DNA of 64,000 bases from Paraflavisolibacter caeni (GCF_025628885.1 NZ_JAOTIF010000005.1:186001-250000); one strand, 5' to 3'. Positions 19,801 to 28,227 are shown, numbered from the stretch's first letter. Translations and numbers: made by a program. Notes: generated by a model not told the origin, from the letters alone.

Positions 19801-20056
19801 CCAGCTCCGAACCTGCATCCACTAAAACTGTAAAAGCACCTTTTGAATCAGTTGCTGCAATTGTTTTTTGCGGTTTGGCCGTAGAGATACTGACTCCTGC
19901 CAATAAAGTTTGTTGCGCCTGGTCCTTTACAACACCCCTTACCGTTATTTTATTTTGCGCATAACCCATGTTACCAAAAGATGTAACAAGGATCAAAGCA
20001 GTTATAAATGACAACAATCTCATTCCAATCAATTTTTGTTTTTTTATACGATACAT
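16856..20056 (-). CDS. SusC/RagA-family TonB-linked outer-membrane transporter
   Basis: 1066 residues. A signal peptide ends near GYAQNK (start at 20056, or the ATG eleven codons in). A carboxypeptidase-like regulatory domain follows (KITVRGVVKDQAQQTLLAGVSI, DSKGAFTVLVDAGSELVFTYAGY), then the TonB-box region EVVVQGF, the plug (VMELLQGKVAGLNIQNNSG, NIRGLSG, PLFVIDGVPVD, DIEQMDVLKDAAATSQYGARAAYGVIIVTTKRG), and the 22-strand barrel to a terminal VQF. With its SusD partner it should form a lidded importer of oligosaccharides or glycopeptides. It is the downstream of the two SusCD pairs on this strand. Confidence 0.95.
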   Translation of the reverse strand: MYRIKKQKLIGMRLLSFITALILVTSFGNMGYAQNKITVRGVVKDQAQQTLLAGVSISTAKPQKTIAATDSKGAFTVLVDAGSELVFTYAGYTPIRKTFLSSVSGVEISISPNNNSMQEVVVQGFKTKTRETSTGSSLVLSGKALQDVPVSNVMELLQGKVAGLNIQNNSGSPGGMGTINIRGLSGSTVSADGFLTPTSPLFVIDGVPVDMNSNFEYGFQGGGAGISPLSLIPPEDIEQMDVLKDAAATSQYGARAAYGVIIVTTKRGKSKVPIVQYSTNVFVKTPPKLRETIGGKEERAFRINSILQYDTSYQHALSLINSTPFLSDSLNPYYNNATNWQDYFFRNTYNQQHNMSIRGGDDKFNYKTNLNYYQENGIIQNTGFKRYSLSMNALYAPSQQFRMTVNLSSSLGQKKNGSGVGLVQTGVASSANSSSLLPPPSLFSDNNSALATANVVNNNKTINISSSWDMQYEPVKGVRFGNLLSYNLVTGSSDRFTPSYLSGGTSEAYSSNDRNYTIYDRTMLSLTKTLNRVHNLSGYVFNEINATSFRPNVIQLSQTASDQITGPIGYSWANTLGGTLNSLNETRQHGYGGSFSYNYDRKYVLDFNFRLDGLSTTGAKQPYSNNPSVSARWNFGKEKWMEKYDWLSYGSLKASWGRNIKPTGNIFDTYGRYNVGLPYNNNPTVSIDYGTIPNEHFLPETQTQSNVGIETGLFGDMVNFTMEGYYRSVDNQVMGIDLSNTSGFSKMNTNAKSIVNYGMEWTTTVRVFKPTNPFKWTVSANGSMNRDILAKLPDGLRQITQTISDGGSNVPIVYRLGRNVFSNLLYYTQGVYANTENVPVNMATGLRQALSTTSGYLSFQAGDPRWTDVNGDYIIDEKDLLPIGNPVPRFVGGFASQMEYKRFQLNMNWSFTLDRDLLNASFAQMMQNFAKPATMSALVPIDKYNYWKPTVPGEKLGGGTVNARYPNPFDFLRAEQLQPYRSNQTLFLEDGSYWKLNNVVLIYNVDRKMLTRLHMTSCKLTLTANNVLTISKYTGPDPEMVTQLGRDNSGGYPNARSYAAGINVQF

Positions 20057-20068
20057 GTATGGCGTGTA

Positions 20069-21127
20069 TTAATCGTTGACGAATTTGGGATTATCTGATT
20101 TGAAGGCAAACACAATTTCCCAATCTCCGGGCTCGTAAATAGCAAAGTCCAGCCCCAGCGTTGCCTTCTCCGTTGCACCACCAAATCCAAGTCTTGAATA
20201 GGAGAAGCGAACTTTAGCCCTTTTACCATCACCGGTGGTAAAGCGCGTAGGCAGAGCAACAGCAGGAATAGGGTATGCCACTTTATACGTAACGGACTCA
20301 TTGGTCATCACTTTATTAAAACCATGCACCAGGTTATCCCAGTCAGTTGTAGCAAACTTAGCTGGATCAATCGGGTTGTATAACGTGTCCAGGAACCTGA
20401 ACGTAAGTGAGTTAGTTGGTGTAACACCTTGCTTGATCACTTTTCTGATATAGACTTCTATATCGCCATAAGAAAGATAGCGGTCTGTGGTCAGTCCTTT
20501 GATTGACGAAACAACAGAAGGCGTAACACCATTAGAAGTTGGTTGTCCGGTTGAAGCATTATAGTTAGAGGGCTCATAAGGGCGCTCTCTCATAGGCTGC
20601 AATTTCAGATTACGGAAATATCTACGACCGCCGGAGTTAGAAAGCTCCACATCAAACAAATAGCCTGAGTCCGGTTGCGCTCTCATAAATGAGGATTTAG
20701 CAGCAGCCCACATTGTAAAAGAGCCGGAGTGCTCTCCAATTTCAAAAAGTGGCCTGTTTTGTATTTCTCTTTTAGCATCTATCTCTTCTACAGATTTTTC
20801 CAAACCAGTATATGCCGTTTTCCAAACCAATACAGGAAATACATCCGTAAGCTCAGGAGCCGGCTGACCATTTCTTCTACGTGGATTCACAACCCGGAAT
20901 GTAGAGGGATAAGTAGTGCTTCCCTGGTAAAAGTTATTAGTATAATTGGTAGTGCGCCCCAATATAGGTTGATAAACATCTGTTGTATACTGCGAATCGC
21001 TACCCACAGTTTCCCTTTCCGCTGGCAAGAATTTTTGACAGGAGGAAAGGAGCAGCACAGTTCCGGCGCAGAGCAAAGACATTGCAATACCTGGTATATT
21101 TTTAATTGAGCTGTTCATTGTAACCAT
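20069..21127 (-). CDS. DUF5007-type lipoprotein
   Basis: 352 residues with a lipoprotein signal (Cys30 in LLLSSCQKFLP; a second ATG at codon 4 is possible). The body is beta-rich without enzyme motifs: GSDSQYTTDVYQPILGRTTNY, SGSFTMWAAAKSSFM, TPTNSLTFRFLDTLYNP, LGLDFAIYEPGDWEIVF. This matches the DUF5007 proteins found between fasciclin and SusC genes in other Bacteroidota loci, known only from such contexts. A role in surface binding of the substrate, next to the SusC protein encoded 12 bases downstream, is an inference from position. Confidence 0.72.
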   Translation of the reverse strand: MVTMNSSIKNIPGIAMSLLCAGTVLLLSSCQKFLPAERETVGSDSQYTTDVYQPILGRTTNYTNNFYQGSTTYPSTFRVVNPRRRNGQPAPELTDVFPVLVWKTAYTGLEKSVEEIDAKREIQNRPLFEIGEHSGSFTMWAAAKSSFMRAQPDSGYLFDVELSNSGGRRYFRNLKLQPMRERPYEPSNYNASTGQPTSNGVTPSVVSSIKGLTTDRYLSYGDIEVYIRKVIKQGVTPTNSLTFRFLDTLYNPIDPAKFATTDWDNLVHGFNKVMTNESVTYKVAYPIPAVALPTRFTTGDGKRAKVRFSYSRLGFGGATEKATLGLDFAIYEPGDWEIVFAFKSDNPKFVND

Positions 21128-21159
21128 CTTTCGATTAATAATGTTATGACTGATAAAAA

Positions 21160-21867
21160 CTATGGTTTTTGGTTAATTAACCGGATAAACTCATATCCGA
21201 ATCCAAAATCATGACCTGGAGGCAGCAAATGCACAATACCATTGGAAGTTTTAATATCAACTGTCATGGTATTTACCCGAACCCAGTTTTTCACAAAAAG
21301 AGAGTTCTTTGGATCGCTGAAACAAATAGCCTTGGGGCCTCCATTTAAAAATCCTGCCGCATTGGTAGGCACATATTGCACCTGCATATTATACCCATAA
21401 CGTATAGATGCAGCCATTCTGCCATCCGTATATCCCTTTAGGCTGTCACTTGCCAGCTTTCCGGGAATAATATAGCGGGCCAGGAACATATCCAACGTTG
21501 TAGAATCCATTGTGCTTAAAGTAACCGGAGGCAACACTTTAGGAAGAGAGTCCTTACGTGCTTGGTTAATATTTTGCAACGCCAGCGAAAAACTGCTGTT
21601 ATTGGCCGCGAAAAGAGTAACCGAGCCTGTTTTCAGAGAATCAGCCAAACCCGTTACACGACCAAGCACCAAAAGGAGAGAGTCGTACAAACCAGTTTGT
21701 GATTGCAGATACTCGTAAGTTGTACCATTATACGCACCTGCAGTAGTCTTATAGTTATAATAGGTATCGTCTTTGCGACAGCTTGTCAAGGAAAACATGC
21801 TTATAGCAACCAGGCATAGCATCAACAAAGAACTGCCGGGGATAAACCTTTTCAAATTCATTTTCAT
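21160..21867 (-). CDS. Fasciclin-domain lipoprotein
   Basis: The ATG at 21867 (MKMNLKRF; a third ATG lies at 21861) begins a lipoprotein signal with Cys in MFSLTSCRKDD; the frame is open up to 21906 but the extra 13 residues are basic and would precede the signal awkwardly. The remainder is one fasciclin-like domain: GTTYEYLQSQTGLYDSLLL, TGLADSLKTGSVTLFAANNSSF, LDMFLARYIIPGKLASDSL and the closing SNGIVHLLPPGHDFGFG. It parallels the fasciclin protein at 14503-15225 in both size and position after a SusD gene, consistent with duplication of a SusC-SusD-fasciclin unit. Confidence 0.8.
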   Translation of the reverse strand: MKMNLKRFIPGSSLLMLCLVAISMFSLTSCRKDDTYYNYKTTAGAYNGTTYEYLQSQTGLYDSLLLVLGRVTGLADSLKTGSVTLFAANNSSFSLALQNINQARKDSLPKVLPPVTLSTMDSTTLDMFLARYIIPGKLASDSLKGYTDGRMAASIRYGYNMQVQYVPTNAAGFLNGGPKAICFSDPKNSLFVKNWVRVNTMTVDIKTSNGIVHLLPPGHDFGFGYEFIRLINQKP

Positions 21868-21919
21868 TTGTTTAAGTTTTTTTGTTACACGAGCAACGGT
21901 ATTCATTCAAGACTCCGTG

Positions 21920-23488
21920 CTACTGCCAATAAGCATTTTGTACAAGTTTGGGGTTACGATTCAATACATCCTGGGCTATTGGCCAGTAAATGCCTCCTTG
22001 ATCGATCAACTCATTAAAGGCAGCATTATTATGTTTAATTCGGTTATAACGAATGAGGTCATACCATCTCCATCCCTCACCCATTAACTCTCTTCTTCTT
22101 TCTGCGAAGATCTCATCAATCGGATCAGCACCTGATGCTGGAGACACAGATGTAATCTTTCGTTGTCCCCTGATAACATTCAACTCCGTAAAAGCATCGT
22201 TAGTTTGTCCGAGCACGGCCAATGCCTCAGCACGTAACAATCTGATCTCTTCCAAACGAGTAAATACAATGGAAGAGTTAAACACGGCAAATTTTCCACG
22301 ATTACCAGCCGAACCATCAACCACACGTACTTTTTTAAATACAGGAACAGCAGAACTATAATTTTCAAAATATCTGGTAGTAGGCAGCTTGAGGAAAGTA
22401 GTAGTATCTACGCCAAAACGATCATCATTACCATTAGTTTTTGGGAAAATAACAGAGATAACATCTTTCGGAACATAAATATCAGGCATCTGCTTAGACA
22501 TTGCATACAGCGTTGTATTGGCAAGTGTCAGTTCCTCAATATGCCCTTCAGTAGTGGTTTCACCTTTTGTCTTTAAAAAGCTGAAACCAAGTAACTGGTT
22601 ATACCCTAAAGTGGTATTTGATGCATCAAACAAACTATTGACCACCTCATCACTGCTTAGCAACTTAAGATTACTTTTTGAAGCATTGTTAATGATAAAA
22701 TCAGTGTAGATAGCAACATCCACATAACGTCCCTGCCATGCTGCAACATGCGCCAATAAGGCATAAGCACCCAGGCGGGTCATTGGCATATTCAACCAAT
22801 AGGCGGAGTTATTGCCATAATAGTTGTTAGGGAACTTCTGCTCGGGATCATTTCCTGAATATAAATAAGGAAGATATGGAGCAGCCTCTTTCAACTCCTG
22901 TTCAACAAAAGAAAGAACAGCATCCTGTTTAGTACGAGGCAGTTGCTCAAAAGTGCCATCCTGCGACCTGGTGATCAGAGGCACATCGCCCCAAATCCTC
23001 ACCATATAAAAATATACGAATGCTCTGAGTGTTCTTGCCTGTGCGATATCCAGCTTATAATAAGATTCTGTATATCGTTGATCGGCCTCACATTCTTTAA
23101 CTCTTTCGATAAACAGATTGCAGGCATTAACTACCGCATAAAAACGACGCCAGTTAGTTACCGATTGAATAGCAGGAAACGAAGCGTTCAGGTTTCCGTC
23201 TATGATAGCCTTTAAATCAGGGCGGGAAACTGATTTGAAATCACCGCTACGCAACTCGCCTAACAACCAGTGCGCATTGTTATCCGCCACCGCTGCACGG
23301 AATAGTCCATACAAGCCTATTAAACCACTACGCGCATCTTCATATGAGGTCCAATGACCGGCCTCGTCAGCCTGGCGCGAAGACTGAATATCTAATTGCT
23401 TATTACAGGAACCAAGGATAAGCAGCAGTCCTGTTGCCAGTAACAAAAGCCAACTCCTGTTCATAAACTTATTTTTAATTTTCGTCAT
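21920..23488 (-). CDS. SusD/RagB-family substrate-binding lipoprotein
   Basis: The ATG at 23488 (MTKIKNKFMNRSW) is chosen because it leads directly into a lipoprotein signal with Cys in LLILGSCNKQLD; a longer frame begins at 23509 and a shorter start at 23464. SusD motifs are present in order: WTSYEDARSGLIGLYGLFRAA, VVNACNLFIERV, ARTLRAFVYFYMVRIWGDVPL, FVEQELKEAAPYL, and the C-terminal LEEIRLLRAEALAVLGQTNDA, FAERRRELMGEGWRWYDLIRYNR and WPIAQDVLNRNPKLVQNAYWQ. Partner of the SusC protein encoded immediately upstream. Confidence 0.92.
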   Translation of the reverse strand: MTKIKNKFMNRSWLLLLATGLLLILGSCNKQLDIQSSRQADEAGHWTSYEDARSGLIGLYGLFRAAVADNNAHWLLGELRSGDFKSVSRPDLKAIIDGNLNASFPAIQSVTNWRRFYAVVNACNLFIERVKECEADQRYTESYYKLDIAQARTLRAFVYFYMVRIWGDVPLITRSQDGTFEQLPRTKQDAVLSFVEQELKEAAPYLPYLYSGNDPEQKFPNNYYGNNSAYWLNMPMTRLGAYALLAHVAAWQGRYVDVAIYTDFIINNASKSNLKLLSSDEVVNSLFDASNTTLGYNQLLGFSFLKTKGETTTEGHIEELTLANTTLYAMSKQMPDIYVPKDVISVIFPKTNGNDDRFGVDTTTFLKLPTTRYFENYSSAVPVFKKVRVVDGSAGNRGKFAVFNSSIVFTRLEEIRLLRAEALAVLGQTNDAFTELNVIRGQRKITSVSPASGADPIDEIFAERRRELMGEGWRWYDLIRYNRIKHNNAAFNELIDQGGIYWPIAQDVLNRNPKLVQNAYWQ

Positions 23489-23528
23489 ACCTGTATAGTT
23501 TCTTGACAATTGGAAAGATTTTACCTGA

Positions 23529-26471
23529 TTACAAATTCAGTTTTACACCGGTGATAACAGAAGGTGACATCGGTAATCCATAACCTGTATAGATGCCGTT
23601 GTAATTCACCAACTCAGGATCATCACCTTTAAATGGAGTGATCGTGAAGAGATTAGTTGCTGACAAATAGAGCTCAAGCTTTCTGAATGATTTGTGCTTG
23701 CTCATGCTCTTTGCAAAATCGTAAGAGAGCGACAAGCTACGCAGCTTTAAGAAAGAAGCATCGTCTAAGAATAAGTTTTGATCAACCCGGTAAGGAACAA
23801 CACTGCTCCATGGATTATATACAGGATAAGATGAAAGATCCATCTTTTGCTCCCAGAAAGTGATCTCTTTTATAGAATTGATATCATTATTAGCGTCCGT
23901 ATTAATAAAGTCAAGACGAGATGAAGCGTACTGATTCAATACTTTTCTGCCCAAAGCAACATAAAACTGCACATCCAAAGAGAAAGCTTTATAACCAAGG
24001 GTACTTCCAAAACCTCCGCTTACCTTAGGCAGGTAATTCCCCTGTAATGTTTTGTCGTTATCATTAATTACATAATCTCCATTGATATCACGCCAGCGAG
24101 CGTCACCAACCTGTATAGGTGTACCTTGGTAAGAAATGCGACGTCCTTTTAAAGGATCAACCGGGATCTCTGCATCAGATTTATAGTCTCCTAAATTATC
24201 CAACAACCAAAAAGCATCAATTCTTTTGCCTACAACCAGCTTATTATTGCCGATAACCAACTCATTCAGCCCTCCTGGTAATGCAGTCAGTTTGTTTGTA
24301 TTGTAATTCATATTCAAATTACCAACCCAGCTTATTGCATGATTTTTGGCGGCGACAAGCTCTGCTGTAATAAAAAGATCTACCCCCTTGTTATTTACTG
24401 ACATACCCGATTGATAAGCTCCAGTATAACCCCACTCAGATGCAACAGGAATAGGAAGTAATTGATCTTTATCATCTCTGTTGTAAACATCCGCAGCAAC
24501 TCGTACACGATTGTTCAACAAGCCTAAGCGAACACCTACATTCATTTGATCACTGTAAGCCCATGGAATACCATAACCAACCCAGCCACTAGTATAAGGT
24601 CTTGAAATACCAGCAATACCATTATAAGAACCTAACCCAGGCTCGCTACCCCATCCAAGATCAACACGGTATTGAGCACCCGCATTAAAGCGGTCGTCGC
24701 TCAACAGTTTACCCAATCTTCCCCATGAAGCAGAAAGAGATAGAGCGTCTGTAACAGAGCAAGAGGAAAGCAAATGCTTTTTGATATCCCAGTCGGCACC
24801 CACAGAATAATTAGTCATCCATCTGTTGTCAGGCTGCATATTGGAAGAACCATCACGCCTAACAACAGCATTAATATTGAATATATCATCAAATGAATAA
24901 GTAGCCTTACCGGAAAAAGAGATCAATGCACTACGCATTTTAGCGGGATAGTAATAAACCATAAAAGAAGTAGGCTTCAAACTTGCCGGATCAACCACAT
25001 TGATCTTCACAAAGTCATTCGGACCGTTGTATGCATAGGCGTAATCATATTTATATATATCGCCCATGAAAGATTGGCCAGCCTCGAAGTTTAGTTTGTT
25101 CTTGCCACCAAACCTAACATCATAACCAATGGTATTGCTACCGATGGCACGTTGATTATACGAGGAGTAGTTAGATACAAAGTTATTGCCCTCTAATAAG
25201 GTAGTTGGCCAAAAGGCATCGCGAATACCTTCATTATAATCAAATGCCAAACGTCCATTATAGTGGAATTTATTAAGGTCTGCAGAGACAGCAAGATATC
25301 CTTGTATTGCATTATTAGCATTATTATCTATCGCCTTATCAAATTCGCTCAGATAAGAACCATACAGATTTTTATTTGGCGTAAGAGGATTGGTAAGATC
25401 AGGAATATAACGTTGCTCAGCCAGGCGATCACGCACATTGCGATTTCTCACTCTTTGCAAGCGGTTATAATTGATCATGCTAGACACCGTCAGCCATTTA
25501 AGAGGAGCTGCATTAATGAAGAAAGAACCGGTATAACGACTCAAAGATGTGTTATCTGCAATATTGGCGTTTTTGGTAGCGCCTCCGAAGAAACGGAAGT
25601 TTGCTCTATCCGATCCACCCGTAAGACTCAGGTCCATATTATAAAGAGGCGCATTCTTATAATAAAGATCACCCCAGTTAGCAGGACCATAATAATCAGC
25701 ATTGGTAGAATCTCTTAAATAAGGAGGATAATTTAAGCGATCGCTAATGCTCGCATACTTATCATAAAACGGCGCACGGAAATTATTTTCATAAGCGGCG
25801 TTCACCGGAGTAACGTTTGGCTTCAGTGCATAACCATAATAGCTGTTTACTGAAATATCACGGTAGCCCGAGTGAGCATTTTTGGTGGTGATCCAAATAG
25901 CGCCATTTGCAGCGATAGGACCAAGAGTCGCCAAAGTAAGCGGATCCTTAATTACTTCGATCGACTCAATATTATCCGGGTTGATCGTAGAAAGAAGATT
26001 CGTTGCAGGTCCGATTCTATTAAAATCGTAACGCTGAATTTCATAAGCAAACGGATTATCCTGAATCAGAGGAATTCCATTCAGAAAAATAACCGCCTGC
26101 TGGTCAAAGAGTTCACGTTTACTAAGTAATGGCGAAGATATGCCTCGAATAAAAAGATTCTGCTCTGTACCCGGTTCTCCACTTGGCTCCTGTACATACA
26201 CACCGGCCACATTTCCTTTTAGTAATTGTTGTAACGAAATATAAGGTTGGGAACTTACTGACTTTAAAGGAAGCTGGTTGAGCCCTTTGAAGTTTGCAGA
26301 TAACTGTTCCAGTTTCACTCCATTTGTAACAACAATAGACGAGTCTTTTAGTTTAGTATTCGATACCGAAGATGTATCAGATTGGGCACATACTTCAAAA
26401 ACAGAAATGATGGCCAACGCAGAAAAAATTGCTTTCTGAAAAGTTCTCGAGGGCAACAACCGGATTTTCAT
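23529..26471 (-). CDS. SusC/RagA-family TonB-linked transporter lacking the usual N-terminal carboxypeptidase-like domain
   Basis: The ATG at 26471 (MKIRLLPS) starts a signal peptide ending near VFEVCAQS; the frame is open to 26501. Unlike the two other SusC proteins here, the mature protein has no carboxypeptidase-regulatory domain: about 50 residues after the signal the plug begins directly (PYISLQQLLKGNVAGVYVQEPSG, LFIRGISSPL, AVIFLNGIPLI, NIESIEVIKDPLTLATLGPIAANGAIWITTK). The barrel is full length and ends in KLNL. It is the first gene of the eleven-gene minus-strand run and is paired with the SusD protein downstream. Confidence 0.93.
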   Translation of the reverse strand: MKIRLLPSRTFQKAIFSALAIISVFEVCAQSDTSSVSNTKLKDSSIVVTNGVKLEQLSANFKGLNQLPLKSVSSQPYISLQQLLKGNVAGVYVQEPSGEPGTEQNLFIRGISSPLLSKRELFDQQAVIFLNGIPLIQDNPFAYEIQRYDFNRIGPATNLLSTINPDNIESIEVIKDPLTLATLGPIAANGAIWITTKNAHSGYRDISVNSYYGYALKPNVTPVNAAYENNFRAPFYDKYASISDRLNYPPYLRDSTNADYYGPANWGDLYYKNAPLYNMDLSLTGGSDRANFRFFGGATKNANIADNTSLSRYTGSFFINAAPLKWLTVSSMINYNRLQRVRNRNVRDRLAEQRYIPDLTNPLTPNKNLYGSYLSEFDKAIDNNANNAIQGYLAVSADLNKFHYNGRLAFDYNEGIRDAFWPTTLLEGNNFVSNYSSYNQRAIGSNTIGYDVRFGGKNKLNFEAGQSFMGDIYKYDYAYAYNGPNDFVKINVVDPASLKPTSFMVYYYPAKMRSALISFSGKATYSFDDIFNINAVVRRDGSSNMQPDNRWMTNYSVGADWDIKKHLLSSCSVTDALSLSASWGRLGKLLSDDRFNAGAQYRVDLGWGSEPGLGSYNGIAGISRPYTSGWVGYGIPWAYSDQMNVGVRLGLLNNRVRVAADVYNRDDKDQLLPIPVASEWGYTGAYQSGMSVNNKGVDLFITAELVAAKNHAISWVGNLNMNYNTNKLTALPGGLNELVIGNNKLVVGKRIDAFWLLDNLGDYKSDAEIPVDPLKGRRISYQGTPIQVGDARWRDINGDYVINDNDKTLQGNYLPKVSGGFGSTLGYKAFSLDVQFYVALGRKVLNQYASSRLDFINTDANNDINSIKEITFWEQKMDLSSYPVYNPWSSVVPYRVDQNLFLDDASFLKLRSLSLSYDFAKSMSKHKSFRKLELYLSATNLFTITPFKGDDPELVNYNGIYTGYGLPMSPSVITGVKLNL

Positions 26472-26640
26472 AATTAATTTAGTTGGGTTTTCCCTTTCCA
26501 ATCACAGCCAACATCATATTAAATTTTTACCCCATCCTTGAAGGACTAGTTCAAACTAAATTTGGCACAGATTGATTAAAGGAGCTCCAAATTAGATGGT
26601 AAATTGCACCCTGCAAAACGTGCAAGGCTGTAGTGCAGCA

Positions 26641-26676
26641 GCGCAAACGTTTGCATTTTAATGCAACCGTTTGCGC
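26641..26676. promoter_or_regulatory. Tandem LacI-type operator / long inverted repeat upstream of the SusCD-M60 locus
   Basis: A 16-base arm at 26641-26656 and its inverted partner at 26661-26676 (one mismatch, loop TTTA) make a long cruciform-capable repeat. Each arm is itself a LacI-family style palindrome with a central CG: GCAAACGTTTGC at 26643-26654 and GCAACCGTTTGC at 26663-26674, centres 20 bases (two helical turns) apart. Another small inverted repeat (TTGCAC/GTGCAA, 26604-26625) lies beside it. The site is about 165 bases from the SusC start and 230 from the oxidoreductase start on the other side. Confidence 0.6.
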
Positions 26677-26906
26677 AATATTTTGATCAGTTTTTCATTC
26701 TTTATGGTCGGCCATTATTGGAAATTCTATTAAAAGCAGTAAAATATCATCTATTACATATTCAACTATTTGATTTCAAACATTTAATATAATTTTATAT
26801 AATATTATATTATTATATAAATGACACAAAACTGTTATTCCGGTTTTCATTGTTTGCATTAGGGCCTAACCTGCATAGAAAGTACATTCGTAAAAAATAA
26901 ATCAAG
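26677..26906. other. AT-rich intergenic remainder between divergent genes
   Basis: The part of the 435-base divergent gap not covered by the operator. It includes a very AT-rich, nearly palindromic run at about 26787-26822 built from TATAAT/ATTATA words. No TAnnTTTG promoter with correct spacing was convincing. Confidence 0.35.
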
Positions 26907-27938
26907 ATGGAATTAGGTATCGGTATGTTTGGCGATCTGCGTATCAACAGTAAAGGTGAAGTGCAACCCGCTCAGCAACGAATGCAGGAGTTGATCGAGG
27001 AAATCAAATTGATGGATGAGGTTGGCCTGGACTTTTTTGGTATTGGAGAGCACCACCGCCCTGACTATGCCGTGTCTACACCCGAAATTATTATAGCTGC
27101 CGCAGCAACAGTGACGAAAAATATCAAGCTTGGAAGCGCAGTTTCCGTATTGAGCTCGTCCGATCCGGTTCGGTTGTATCAGAGCTTTGCGACAGTGGAT
27201 CTCATCTCTGGAGGCAGGGCTGAACTGATGGTAGGCCGGGGCAGTTTTACGGAATCGTTTCCACTATTCGGTTATGATCTGAAGGATTATGATGAACTTT
27301 TTGAAGAGAAACTAAACCTGCTGTTGCAAATCAATAAGGAAGAACGGGTAACCTGGAAAGGCCAGTTCCGGCCGGCCCTGGCGGACCAGGAGGTTTTGCC
27401 CCGTGCAGTCAACAACGACCTGGATATCTGGGTTGCGGTTGGTGGCACCCCCGAATCGGTGTTGCGGGCAGGACGTTTGGGACTGCCAGTGATCTTTGCG
27501 ATTATTGGAGGCAACCCAGCCCATTTCAAACCCCTGTTCGATTATTATCGAAGGGCATACGATCACTTTGGCCACAATCCAGACAATTTCCAGGTGGGTG
27601 TGCATATGCATTCTTTTTTTGGTGAGAACAGCCAGCAAATTGCGGATGAGTACTACCCATTGTACTCTGCCCAGATGAACAGGGTTGGCCGGCAAAGAGG
27701 GTGGCCTCCCTATCAAAAGCAGCAATTTGAGCAGGGGCGGGCGCCGCATGGACACCTAATTATTGGAGACGCCCATGAAGCGATTGATAAGATTTTAGAG
27801 ATGCAGGAATTGTTTGGCTTAACCCGTTTTTCTGCCCATATGGATGTAGGTGGACCTTCGCATCAATCGATGATGAAATCGATTGAAATTTTTGGAACGA
27901 AGATCGCTCCTAAAGTGAGGGAGGCATTAGGGAAATAG
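26907..27938 (+). CDS. LLM-class flavin-dependent oxidoreductase (luciferase-like)
   Basis: 343 residues covering the bacterial luciferase-like TIM barrel. Recognisable are the first strand MELGIGMFGDL, LMDEVGLDFFGIGEHHRPDYAVSTPEIIIAAAA, IKLGSAVSVLSSSDPVRLYQSFATVDLISGGRAELMVGRGSF, and the later IWVAVGGTPESVLRAGRLGLPVIFAIIGG. These enzymes use reduced FMN or F420 to oxidise small molecules; the substrate cannot be read from sequence. A DUF1737 gene follows 50 bases downstream and probably shares its transcript. It is divergent from the SusCD-M60 locus. Confidence 0.88.
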   Translation: MELGIGMFGDLRINSKGEVQPAQQRMQELIEEIKLMDEVGLDFFGIGEHHRPDYAVSTPEIIIAAAATVTKNIKLGSAVSVLSSSDPVRLYQSFATVDLISGGRAELMVGRGSFTESFPLFGYDLKDYDELFEEKLNLLLQINKEERVTWKGQFRPALADQEVLPRAVNNDLDIWVAVGGTPESVLRAGRLGLPVIFAIIGGNPAHFKPLFDYYRRAYDHFGHNPDNFQVGVHMHSFFGENSQQIADEYYPLYSAQMNRVGRQRGWPPYQKQQFEQGRAPHGHLIIGDAHEAIDKILEMQELFGLTRFSAHMDVGGPSHQSMMKSIEIFGTKIAPKVREALGK

Positions 27939-27988
27939 ATAATCCTTGCTGTCGCATGGGTGTATTTTTAACCCATAAATGATCCTAT

Positions 27989-28189
27989 ATGAAAGATGCA
28001 TATGATTATAAAATTTTAAAAAACATTGACAGCGATGACTTGGCAAAAGACGTGGTCAAAAGCTTTAGAGAGGGGTGGGAGCCGATAGGGGGTGTATCAA
28101 TGATCACTGCCAGGCTAAACAATGAAGCTAAGTATGAAAAGGATGGAGAAATATTGCTGGTCTATGCACAAGCTTTGGTGAAGAGATGA
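27989..28189 (+). CDS. DUF1737-domain small protein
   Basis: 66 residues: YDYKILKNIDSDDLAKDVVKSFREGWEPIGGVSMI, then EILLVYAQALVKR, which is the DUF1737 pattern (short beta-hairpin, helix, GWxxxGG, and YxQALxK end). These proteins are small, cytoplasmic and without known function. The stop codon lies inside the left arm of the terminator palindrome at 28180-28227. It probably forms a two-gene transcript with the flavin oxidoreductase. Confidence 0.75.
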   Translation: MKDAYDYKILKNIDSDDLAKDVVKSFREGWEPIGGVSMITARLNNEAKYEKDGEILLVYAQALVKR

Positions 28190-28227
28190 AAGGCTGGGGA
28201 TTGCAATCCCCAGCCTTTCATCTCTTC
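28180..28227. terminator. 48-base perfect palindrome acting as bidirectional terminator
   Basis: A 23-base arm (28180-28202), a central GC and the exact complementary arm (28205-28227) give one uninterrupted palindrome. The core GGCTGGGGATT makes a strong GC stem and the stop codon of the DUF1737 gene (28187-28189) is in the left arm. It lies between convergent genes, the other being 28296-28592 on the minus strand. Confidence 0.85.

Noticed and set aside
26787-26822. AT-rich near-palindrome as an origin or attachment site
   Set aside because: Low-complexity AT words only; no integrase, dnaA boxes or flanking duplication.
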